The notes beneath the pieces are model-generated. The model had not been told where the DNA came from. It saw nothing but the letters and a program-made list of their open reading frames with translations, and ran no database searches. A program made the translations under genes and the position numbers. 64,000 nt of DNA. Origin: Phallusia mammillata (Eukaryota > Chordata > Ascidiacea > Phlebobranchia > Ascidiidae). Shown in pieces: positions 1 through 10,100 of the stretch. How positions within the stretch are numbered: the first letter of the stretch is position 1; each line of letters starts with the position of its first letter. The stretch spans positions 62,001 to 126,000 of the forward strand of contig QLIY01000077.1 in assembly GCA_003260075.1 (NCBI GenBank), in the 5' to 3' direction.

Positions 1-206
1 CAAGACTAACTTAACAACAAAACAAATGTATTTCATTTACAGTGACTGGAGACACTTGCGGTACGTACATGTGTGTGGGCTCTTTGTCAACGGACAGCTA
101 ACACTTCAGAAGCAAATTTAGGAAAAAAGGGTAAAGTGCAGAGATTATAAGTTAACACAACTAAGATGACATCACCTTTATCAATACCCAAGTCCTGCCT
201 TTAAAG

Positions 207-882
207 CAGTGTTTTTCAACCTTTTTTGAGCCACGGATGAACACTTTATACATTAAAATATGTTTGCGGAACACCAAACGAAATTTTGATGCAATGAAAC
301 AACTATAGGCTCAGGGTGACACTAAAACGCTAAATCGCACATCACGTAATCACTAAAAGCGCTACATAGCGCTATTAAAGTCGGGGGAAGTTTTACGAAA
401 ACGTATCATTGAAACTAGTGTTTTACCTAAAAACAATATTCGCCTAGCAGTGACTGTTCCGTGATTCATCGTTTTCCGCGCAAGCAATTATGCTGAACGT
501 CAGAAAATTTGTTGAATCTCGTGTCGACTGAAACAGCGTTTAAATGTTATGTTTTTGAAGATCACCCAAAGCTAAATTGCACCAACGGTCAGCAATTTAC
601 CCGCGATTCAGCTATTTCATTATTAGACAACGAGTCTTAATATTACACAACAATAAATGAAGCCAATCACTACAGAACATTCCAATCGGGGATGGCGGAT
701 AATTATTTTCATAAAAGAAAACCTATTTCCGCCTATTGTATTAAACCAGTGATTTTCGACCGGTGTTTGACATAAAACACTATTCGAACCATAGAAGTCC
801 AAAACATTAGAATCCTATATTCAAACCAGCAAATTTCTCGCGGAACACTAGTGTTCCGCGGAACACCGGTTGAAAATCACTG
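207..882. mobile_element. hAT-like MITE, 676 bp, with target-site duplication
   Basis: Seen: the left end reads CAGTGTTTTTCAACC and the right end GGTTGAAAATCACTG, a 15-bp terminal inverted repeat with a single mismatch. The element is flanked by the near-identical octamers ctttaaag (199-206) and ctttatag (883-890). An 8-bp duplication with CAGTG-type ends is typical of hAT transposons. No transposase ORF is present, so this is a non-autonomous copy. It carries an internal palindrome near 841-858, and a second CAGTGATTTTCGACC-like end near 747 suggests a nested or composite structure. Confidence 0.7.
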
Positions 883-2127
883 CTTTATAGGCAACCACAC
901 CGCCTCTGTGGGCAAATTCGAGCAGTTAAGATTTTAGAAAACAGCACCTTATCGTTTAAACGTAATTCAGTCACATTTTTACCTTTTAAAATATAATAGC
1001 GTCTCTTCGTAGGCATAAAGGTCTGTTGTAAATCATGAAAATTATTATTAATGCAAAGTAACGTGCCTTGCCCTATTGTCGCCCCAGGCGCTGCAATGTT
1101 GACTTTCCTTGTTGTCCCAGAAACTATTTAATGATCTAAAATTCCTTGCATAATGCGCTGCAATAAAATATACAAACTTGGTCTGTTCAGTACAAAACCA
1201 CACTGTATTTTCTCACGTATGAACAACCTCAGAAAAACGCTAAAGGGAGTGGTCGCAGGAATGCTCGTGACTTCAACTATGAAACCATAATTACACCCCT
1301 TGAGCACGTTAGTGTATTTGAGAAATGAGTTTGCAGAAAAAAATGTGTATCACAGAAAAAAATTCAGTAAGCACTAAAGAACAATGACTTTGCAGAAACA
1401 GCGAATACGAAAAGGAGTTTATTAGCAATGCTTTCTTACTATTGACAAAAATATCTTGTATGTTTTTGAGTTTGACAGAATTGTACTGCAAAGATACACA
1501 AGTATTTTGGAAGACTGCATTTGAATAAAAGTATACGCAATATTCAGGGGGGGGGGCTTGCAGAAAAAAATGTGTATCACAGAAAAAACTTCAGTAAGCA
1601 CTAAAGAACAATGACTTTGCAGAAACAGAGAATAGGAAAAGAAGTTTAATAGCAATGCTTTCTTCCCATTGACAAAAATATCTTATATGTTTTGGAGTTT
1701 GACAGAATTGTACTGCAAAGATAAGCAAGTATTTTGGAAGACTGCATTTGAATAAAAGTATACGCAATATTCAACAAAATATATGTTACAGCAGATATAG
1801 AATATGTACACAACCTAAAACACATAAACAATAACCTGAAGGCATTGACAATAGGACATTTGTTACAGTAGGATGTTCAATCAATGAAACAGAATATTTT
1901 TCAGCCCAAATGCAAACTGAAAAATGTAATAATAACCAAGTTCTAAATAATTGGTGTATATAAACTAACATATATGCATTGGATGTGCACACAAAATTAA
2001 ATCAAAAGGGGGGGGGGCAATATTTTTCAGCCCAAATGCAAACTGAAGAATGTAATAATAACCAAGTTCTAAATAATTGGTGTACATAAACTAACATATA
2101 TGCATTGGATGTGCACACAAAATTAAA
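883..2127. other. Intergenic / MPI 3' flank, with two duplicated blocks
   Basis: No convincing gene is visible. The stretch holds two artefact-type duplications around G runs: 1331-1546 repeated at 1557-1774, and 1892-2007 repeated at 2019-2132. The second covers the MPI stop codon and 3' UTR. Several 60-80 codon reading frames here are reciprocal shadows of the duplicated AT-rich sequence. Confidence 0.6.
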
Positions 2128-3345
2128 TCAAAAAATACATGTAGCTTGGTATAGAAGTGTATCTGTCTGTGTGGTAATGGTAACCACTTCGTTAGCAGGA
2201 ATAAACAAAATACTGCCACTGGTAATATCGTCATCTATACCAGTTGCAGTGGCATTTCCAGACACAAACAAAACAATACTGGCACAGTCACGCTTTCGGA
2301 AGCTATAGTCACTTGTTTTTGCAGGAATTTTTAAACAAACAACGGCAAAATCATCAACTGGTGGATTGTATTCTGTTTCAAATGGATCATCTGTGGTGAT
2401 CGGTTTAAACTTTTGGTGCTCTATGCTAGATGGAAGGTATTCTAGCATTTCACATAATGTTGGTGCATCAACAAGTTTTGGTGTTAAACCAGCACGAACC
2501 ACATTATCCGAGCAAGCCATGCATTCAATACAGTCACCAGAAAGATAAGCATGGGGCACATTAGCTGCTAGAAACATGGCTTCACCAGGTTGCAGAAATA
2601 TGTGGTTTAAAAAATATACAACAAAGCATCCAACATCTCCAGGAAAGTGAGAATGCAATCTGAGAAGCAGTTCTCCATTTACACTGGTCAGGTCCAACTT
2701 ATTTTCTTGCATGTTTTGCACACGATTTATCAACTGATGTAATTGCTGCTCCCTTACAGCTTTTTCACATAATATAACTTTGGTAAAACAAGCTTTTAAT
2801 GCAACACTTGTAGACTTTCCTTTAACTGGGTGATCGTTCTTTAATAAAGTTACTGCTTCTTCACCAACCACAGCAGCTAGTTCTGGCACAGCTTCAAGGA
2901 AATCATTAATCTCTTTCACTGGACGAAATCCACATAATGCTTCGAACTGTGTCAGAGCTATTGCCATTTCAGGTTTATGATTAGAGTCTTTGTAAATTTC
3001 AGGCATTTCAGCATGCAATTTAGCAGCAAGTTCTTTATTTGGGTGGGCCTGAATGGATAATGATTTGGCAACACTAAGCACTTTAAACAAATACGGTAAC
3101 GTTCCAAACCGTTTTAGCAACTTTTCACCTAATACTTCAATATTTTCTTTGACAAATTCAGCAAGAGATTTCCCATCAGCCATTGTGCTCGGTGCTTTGG
3201 GGTGGATTCCCATCCACAATTCTGCATAGTGTTCCTTTTCTTCAACATTGCTTGGACAACACAATCTGGCTACTGCGCTCTCCGTGCCTACCTTTCCCCA
3301 TGCATAGTTTTGTACAGCACCCTTAATTTGGTGAACAGGGGACAT
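2128..3345 (-). CDS. MPI: Mannose-6-phosphate isomerase (phosphomannose isomerase type I)
   Basis: This 405-residue protein interconverts fructose-6-phosphate and mannose-6-phosphate in the cytosol, feeding GDP-mannose and dolichol-phosphate-mannose synthesis. Family motifs are intact. SIQAHPNK gives the zinc ligands Gln99 and His101. YKDSNHKPE is the type I signature, with Glu126 as a zinc ligand. VPHAYLSG supplies His265, followed by DNVVRAGLTPK with the likely catalytic Arg284. The length is close to that of vertebrate MPI (about 420). The whole protein is one uninterrupted frame with an ATG just downstream of an in-frame break, so the gene is intronless here, unlike its neighbours. No frameshift or missing active-site residue was seen. 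Its 3' UTR is partly duplicated across the G run at 2008-2017. The small gene at 4198 is divergent from it. Confidence 0.96.
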   Translation of the reverse strand: MSPVHQIKGAVQNYAWGKVGTESAVARLCCPSNVEEKEHYAELWMGIHPKAPSTMADGKSLAEFVKENIEVLGEKLLKRFGTLPYLFKVLSVAKSLSIQAHPNKELAAKLHAEMPEIYKDSNHKPEMAIALTQFEALCGFRPVKEINDFLEAVPELAAVVGEEAVTLLKNDHPVKGKSTSVALKACFTKVILCEKAVREQQLHQLINRVQNMQENKLDLTSVNGELLLRLHSHFPGDVGCFVVYFLNHIFLQPGEAMFLAANVPHAYLSGDCIECMACSDNVVRAGLTPKLVDAPTLCEMLEYLPSSIEHQKFKPITTDDPFETEYNPPVDDFAVVCLKIPAKTSDYSFRKRDCASIVLFVSGNATATGIDDDITSGSILFIPANEVVTITTQTDTLLYQATCIF

Positions 3346-4197
3346 TTTTGACTAAATGTAAACCTAAATCAAGAAGATGCAGAAATGTAAATGCAAAAAA
3401 TAACTGTAAGTTAAAAACGCCACATCATAATTTTACACTCCCACTTAATTTTGACCAATAAAAAAATGTTACGCATGACGTGTTATTAAACGCTTTAGCA
3501 AAAAACATAGAAAACAATCTTTAAACATAGAAAAACATAGAAACAATCTTTTATCTAACTTTATCCACACAACTGCTATAAATTTTACTCGTTTTAAATA
3601 GCCTATTACATTATTAGACTATAAAAACATCTTCCTACAATGTTATCCAATTATGTTAAATATTTCAACAAGAAACGCTTGGTCGCTTTTTTCTTTAGTG
3701 AATCAGTCTTGCGCAAAGCCTATGAAAAAATATAGTCATTCGTTGCTCACTGGGGCCTTTCAGGCGAGGGATTTGTGTAAAGACATGGGTTGGGCCAGTT
3801 CATAGCGATTATGTTGTTGCCGCGCCAGAACGAGTAAGAAATTTCGATTGCCAACGAGTTTGACCTGAGAATTAGACTTAAGCTATCTTGAAGAGACTTA
3901 AGCTCGACCTATTGAAAATCTGATCACATACGGTTTTTAATAACAATGTTCCAATCTATGTAGACTTTGTTGTGCTCCAGTATCAGTGTTTAGCAGTGCA
4001 GTCTAGCCTTGCCTTATAACACAGGAAAGGCAAAAGCGGTAGCCTTTTAACGTTACCTAAAAAAATAACCGAATCAAAAGCATGTTTTAACAAAAAAATG
4101 TGTTTTAATATGACAAAAATAAAACTCTCAGTCATTCTTCACATTTTGTTTGCAGGTTAACGTAGGCCTACAATTGTAGTTGGCTAGCCGTAGTAAC
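3346..4197. other. Intergenic region between divergent MPI and small secreted gene
   Basis: This spacer should contain the MPI promoter (minus) and the leader of the 4198 gene (plus). No further coding sequence is seen. A pyrimidine-rich acceptor-like site ending in gtttgcag at about 4150-4155 lies some 42 bases before the ATG at 4198. It could be a 5'-UTR splice acceptor or, in an ascidian, a spliced-leader trans-splice site; this is inference. The block 3978-4074 is repeated at 4286-4382. Confidence 0.45.
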
Positions 4198-5161
4198 ATG
4201 GAGTTTACCAGTGGAAAAATATCACGTCTATTGTTTGTCTTGGCCATTGTGATATTACTGATTTCAAAAGGTAAGGGGGGGGGGTCAGTATCAGTGTTTA
4301 GCAGTGTGGTCTAGCCTTGCCTTATAACACAGGGAAGGCAAAAGCGGTAGCCTTTTAACGTTACCTAAAAAAATAACCGAATGGGGGGGGGGGGGTCATG
4401 TATCAGTTATCGATATTAAGGATGGTTTTTAAGTTAACTTAGTCAAGTCATCTGACAGTCAGTCGAATTAAAACAAAGTGCGCTGCTCTATACCAATAGT
4501 TTTTTTTTAGTTAACGTTTTTCGAAAAAATAATAGATACGGGGGGGGGGTGGGTCATGTATCAGTTATCGATATTAAGGATGGTTTTGAAGTTAACTTAG
4601 TCAAGTCATCTGACAGTCGAATTAAAACTAAGTGCGCTGCTCTATACCAATAGTTTTTTTTAGTTAACGGTTTTCGAAAAAATGAACAGAAACCGAGATG
4701 ACAAAACTAAAACCGAATAAACAATAAATAAGTTAGTCACAAACAAAAACGATCTTAGGTAGGCTAATCTATGGTTTCTTTAGGAACGGCGTAATGTGGC
4801 AAAATACTAGATCTAAAAACGTTTTGGCCCTTTGATATTTCGGTTCCAAATATTATTTTATTCATCAGCCTTTACGCAGGCTAAGCTAGGTATGTTTGTC
4901 GTCATTAACTGAAGACAAGACGAGTGGTTTAAGAAACTCTCAAGGTCATTTAAAAATACGGCAACATTTGTGATGTTGTTTGATACAGGCAATGCGAACG
5001 ACGGAAAACTAAGATACCAATTAACAATTGAAGACGGCGAATGTGAGGGTGGTGACTGCAGGGAAATAGTGCAAGCTAATCTGGCTAAAGCACTGGGCGA
5101 ACATGTAGAAGTTGAAGTCCTCGATTACAAGCCGGACAATTTACAACACAGCGATCTATAA
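4198..5161 (+). CDS. Small secreted protein, unknown function (two exons, 81 aa)
   Basis: Model: exon 1 is 4198-4270 and exon 2 is 4989-5161, both with canonical GT/AG borders. Exon 1 ends on one base of a glycine codon and exon 2 supplies the other two (G|GC), so the frame is kept. The predicted 81-residue protein starts MEFTSGKISR. A hydrophobic segment, LLFVLAIVILLIS, follows as a likely signal peptide, with possible cleavage near GNA/N. The mature part has about 55 acidic residues-rich positions, with two cysteines in the motif ECEGGDC, which could form one disulphide. I do not recognise the family. The donor at 4271 is followed at once by a G run (4275-4284), so the true intron sequence beyond position +4 is uncertain. 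The intron carries further duplicated blocks. Confidence 0.6.
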
Positions 5162-6954
5162 CAGAAACCGAATTTCCGAAAGATCTTTATATCCACTGTA
5201 CTAATATGCTTATATTAGATTGCCTTTTTATGAATTTCTAGGATTTTAGTAAGTAGGCTAGTATAATGAAAGCAATAGCTCTTATGGCACACATGTGGAA
5301 TAATTGCCCATTAATATGTACCCTGTAGTCTACATATTCTTACACGCTAAAAATGGTTGCAGATGCATTTTGTTTAGTACTTTTTGAACTAAAACATTTA
5401 TGAAGAGTTCTTTAGTTAACTGGACTGAACTCGTTACAGGAAATCGCTTTAATCATACCAATCCTGCTGTAGCATCTGTTGTATCACATTTTCAGTCTAT
5501 GTAAAATGTAACAAGTCGAATTGAAACATAAATCCGCTTGGCTGACATATGGAGGGCTTCCAAATGGAAGGTATCAAGTGGTAATCTTGTTTTAATCACT
5601 CCCTTTCATCTCGTGTGAACCTTGTTGGATTTATCAACGTATTATTTTCGCTTTTGTCTAATGCACAGTCGGATTAGGTAATTGCGAATTGTCTCTCACA
5701 TCGAAAGCATCTTGTACAAGCACTCAAATACCCGAATAAAATATTACTTTATCAATTATAACAATCATTATTATCTGTTTTTGGTAAAAAGAAACGTTAC
5801 AATAGTGAATAATATTTAAATGTTTTTTAAATTGCCAGTTATATTAACAAGTTTGACATATATATTTTATATCAAGGAAAGGATGCAATCTTTCGTAAAA
5901 AACGCCAATAAGGCATCAGCACAGTAACTCTTTGTCGTTTGCTGTAGCGAGAACACGGGGCAATCCTAACAAACTGGTTACTATAGCAACTCTCAATCAA
6001 TGTCCGATAATCACTCAATACGGTTGTGGTAGACGGACTTTGAATAAAACCCCTTGAAAAGATAATCTTCCGGTTTTTGCTGGATGTGCCCCTCGATCAG
6101 TGGAACTAACTATTGACGAACAATGAGATAACCAGTTCAAACAACAACACCAGTTTGGCTTGGCTTCCATACGAAAATCAAATACATTATCGGTATAATG
6201 TAGTCGGTGTAATATTCGGCCTTTTTTCTGAATAAATGTTTTGAAAGGCACCGCAATATTGAGGGCTAAACAATGTCTGGCTTAGGCAACAACTTTTATT
6301 TAACCAACATAACAGAAATTGGTTTACGTAACATAACAGTAAGTTTAATCTTAGTTTTCGCTTAGTCTTTACCTGCATCCAAAAAATGTACACACTTGTA
6401 TGTTAATGCAATAATTAAAAAGCAGTTAAAACAAATTTTAAACATCACAAGATCTGGTAATGTTTAAGCTTTGTCTCAACTTTCGACTTTGCGTGAAAAA
6501 TATGCGAGAAAAGAACTGTTTCGAAACGCACTGGCAAGGATGTGGGCGATTTGGAAGGGCAATATCATTCGCAAAATACACACATTTGGAAGTAAAAAAA
6601 AGTTAAGGTGCTGGAAGTTCCTGTAACAAATAGGCAACTTATAAAAAGGTGGAAGCATTCTCACAAACGTGAAACTACATGCGATATAAAGGAATATGCG
6701 ATGTGGTATAAGAACATTGGTGTAACATACTTGTTAAAAGATGGTAAAAAGACAAAAATAAAATTGTGTAATCATGCAAAAATGTTATACAAAAGAAACA
6801 ATACAAAAATATATATGGCCTCCGAAGGAAAAAACCGTCTGTTTAAAAAAATCTCTTTTAACAGGTAATTTAAACACAAATACAAACTGTAAAAAACGAT
6901 ACACACCCATAACATAGAAATCACACAAGTAGACATACCAGCGCCATCCAGCGG
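5162..6954. other. Intergenic, 3' flanks of the 4198 gene and the WDR64-like gene
   Basis: No gene is supported. An 86-codon frame at 6608-6868 (plus) begins at GTG, is lysine/asparagine-rich and has no splice or domain context. A tttatt at 6295-6300 would be an AATAAA polyadenylation signal for the minus-strand WDR64-like transcript. An AATAAA on the plus strand near 5735 could serve the 4198 gene. Confidence 0.5.
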
Positions 6955-7147
6955 TCAAGTGTCAACCTCGTCACTTCGCTCGTCGACTTGAAACACGTCA
7001 TCGATATGGGCGCTGGGATTTGGCTTGTGGACGTCGCTGGGTGCTTCGGCAAGGTCAAAGTACTGGAGGGATTGAAAAGCGTGCGCGCTCGTATCACGTG
7101 AAGCCCGTAGGTGGCGCTGTTGAGCGACTAGCTTCTCGTGACGTAAT
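6955..7147 (-). CDS. Probable last exon of the WDR64-like gene (missed if only long ORFs are read)
   Basis: This 193-base stretch is clearly richer in GC than its surroundings and is open in one minus-strand frame from an acceptor ending ttctaacccag to a TGA at 6957-6955. It encodes a charged tail of about 64 residues with the segments EKLVAQQRHLRASRD and FQSLQYFDLAEAPSD. A donor at 8059 (CG|GTTCGT) is in matching phase, joining Gly-Lys-Arg to Leu-Arg-His. The donor is weak, so the shorter ending at 8032 is a real alternative. The intervening intron contains MITE fragments and three G runs. Confidence 0.6.
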
Positions 7148-10100
7148 CTGGGTTAGAACGCAAGTAAAATTTTCTACTTGGTAGGACCAAATTATTACAG
7201 ACAACGTTTGTATTGGAAAATCTACTACCACTATACATCACGTCAGTCGCACATTTAGCTCAATTTATGGATGGCACAAAGAGCACGAACACCTATTTTG
7301 AGTTAAGTTTATTTTGCTTGGTGAAAGAACTCATAGCGACACAATTGCACTAAACAATCACCAAGGGGGGGGGGGTACGTTATCTCCTAAAATGCTGACG
7401 GTTAGGGCTACTTGAGTTTGGGTAAGATATTATCATTGAAAGTTCAATAAAACTAACTTAAAAACTCAGTTCCGAAAGTAAAATCTTTAAAAACTTACTT
7501 CCCAACCCTTACCCCTCTTTAGCTGCCAAATTAATAATTCAGCTCTCAGCGCCACCTATCGAAATGTATCTAAATGTGTGTCTAACGTGAGTTATGATTT
7601 TAGTGGCTTTACCATTTGCATTTAAGTTCACGTACTAGCTAAAATGGGGGGGGGGCAACTTAAAAACTCAGTTCCTAATGTAAAATCTTTAAAAACTTAC
7701 TTCCCAACCTTACCCCTCTTTAGCTGCCAAATTAATAATTCAGCTCTGAACGCCACCTATCGAAATTTAGCTAAATGTGTGTCTAACGTGAGTTATGTTT
7801 TTAGTGGCTTTACCATTTGCATTTAAGTTCACGTACTAGCTAAAATTGCAGAGCAGAGCTAATTTATAAGTAAGAAGTGGCCCATAGTTAGCGACGCTGT
7901 TCTAGACAATACTGCAAACTATTACGAACCGTTTTCCTGAGCTTGACTTCATGCTCTGTCGAACCTCGTTAAGCATTTTCATTTCAGGGGGGGGGGCAGT
8001 AAGAAGTGGCCCATAGTTAGCGCACGCTGTTCTAGACAATACTGCAAACTATTACGAACCGTTTTCCCGAGCTTGACTTCATGCTCTGTCGAACCTCGTT
8101 AAGCATTTTCATTTCATCGTTCTTGTAGAAGTTTACGTCGGTGACGACACTACGCGACAAGCGACGCGACAGGCGACGTCGCCAAGCATCACTTGAGTTT
8201 CCGCCTCCACCAAACCACTGCAACAATTGAAACATTGAAGAAAATCTTTCAATGGAACACTACACACAAAATTAGATTGCTAAAAACTTCCAGAGATCTT
8301 GTAAATACTAAATCCACTAAGGACACTGAAGATGTAAATTGCAGCTGTTAAAACGATTTGAATAGAATGTAGTCTTTATTTACAAGAAAGTCTCTGCCAT
8401 TTTGGTTATCGATTAAAATAACTGCGACAAAAAAAGCAAGTCTAATAAGCAAAGAAAATAAAAAAAATACAGCAACAGTCTCACCTTAAAACATCGACAA
8501 ATAAACCGTTTAATTACAGTTGGTTTAGTATTTTCTTGGCCTTATTTAAACAAAATATGTGTGTTGGTATGACTGGTATACTGTGATTATTCTACTAATA
8601 AACTGTAACGGATTCTTTGAAGGATAGCTGCTTGTGTTACAAAATAAATTTATGAAAACATTAAAGCTTCGTAGATCACAAAGGTAGACCTATTGACTGG
8701 GTGCCTCCTAGGAGATCCAAAAGTGCCTAATTTTCGATAGGTGGCGTAAAGAGCTGAATTATTTATTTAGCGGCTTTAAATGGGTTGGGTTGGGAAATAT
8801 TTACATAAAACTTTTACATTAGCAACTAATTTTTTTGGGTTAGTTTTATTGAATTTTAAGTGCTAATACCTTACCCCGACCCTAATAGCCCTAACCGTTA
8901 ATATTTATTGAGATATACCGTTTTGAAAATTAAGCACTTTTGGATCTCCTAGGAGGCACCCAGTCAATAGGTCTACCGATCACAAAAGCGAAAAGGATAA
9001 TGAAACTGAACAATATTAACACCACAAACTAAAATTCGTGACCCTACCGATCCTGACGATTTGCGGACAGAAGAAGATTTTTGTAATTTTGCAGGTTTCA
9101 ATCCTCCCTTGACGGTGTCCTTCTTTTCCTCTTCTTGAATCTCTTCCTCATCAGAAGAATCAGAACTATCCGAATAGATCACCTGTCGTCAAAATATAAT
9201 TCAATGAATAAAAACAGTTGGAAAATAGTTCATGCTTGAAAATAGAATTACAATTTACTTAAGTTCTATTTGAATAAGAGAGTGATCACAAGGGCAAAAT
9301 GTAAACCTCATTTGGAAGTGCCAGGCCTATTAAAGACGTTGTACCTAACCAAGCCGACCTCTTTAGCATTCCGATATGGCAAACATAGGCTAGAAAATCT
9401 AGCCTGCAGTGGGATTTGAACCCACGACAGGAACCTACCTCTGGACAGATTTTTACTTTAAATTAACTTTAAAAATCCCCTTACTTTAAAAACCTGTGTG
9501 CATTAGAGTAAGAGACCTTTGATTATGCGAACAACTATGCATTTATTTGGCAGTATGTTGCGTATCACGTATTAGTCTTACCCCCATTATAGTGTTCCTC
9601 TCTTTCAGTATATCGTGTTCCGGCATACTGAGCGGATCAAGGAGGACTTCGGGAGGAACCATCGGATGTTGCCATGTGGAAGAATCGTGCACGTCCCAAG
9701 GCTTCGACTGCCCAAACGTTCCTGTTTATAAAATAGGGATTAAAAGGACTTGTTTTTGCCATTGTAATTCTAACAAGAACTTTTGAAAGGCTAAGTGGAT
9801 ATCGTTTAAACTTTGTATGAAACCTAAACTGAACAAACGTTTATGTTTATAATGCGTAGATGTTAACGGAATGGATTTAACTGTGTAATGTTATCACCAA
9901 TTTCGTCAGGGCTACCACTTGAAAAGATATTCAGTTCCACGCAATAAACTAACCCAACTTACAGGCGATTTCAATAGCAACCACCACACATTATACAGTA
10001 AACAGTAAACCCCGCTCCAGACTTTAACTATTCGACATCGGTTAATCTGGATCTTCGCCTAATCTGGACAATTTTAGGCGCCAATCGGGTCCGTATTAAC

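Noticed and set aside
6608-6868. 86-codon lysine-rich plus-strand frame
   Set aside because: It starts at GTG, has AT-driven composition, no domain, no splice context and lies in the 3' flank of WDR64.
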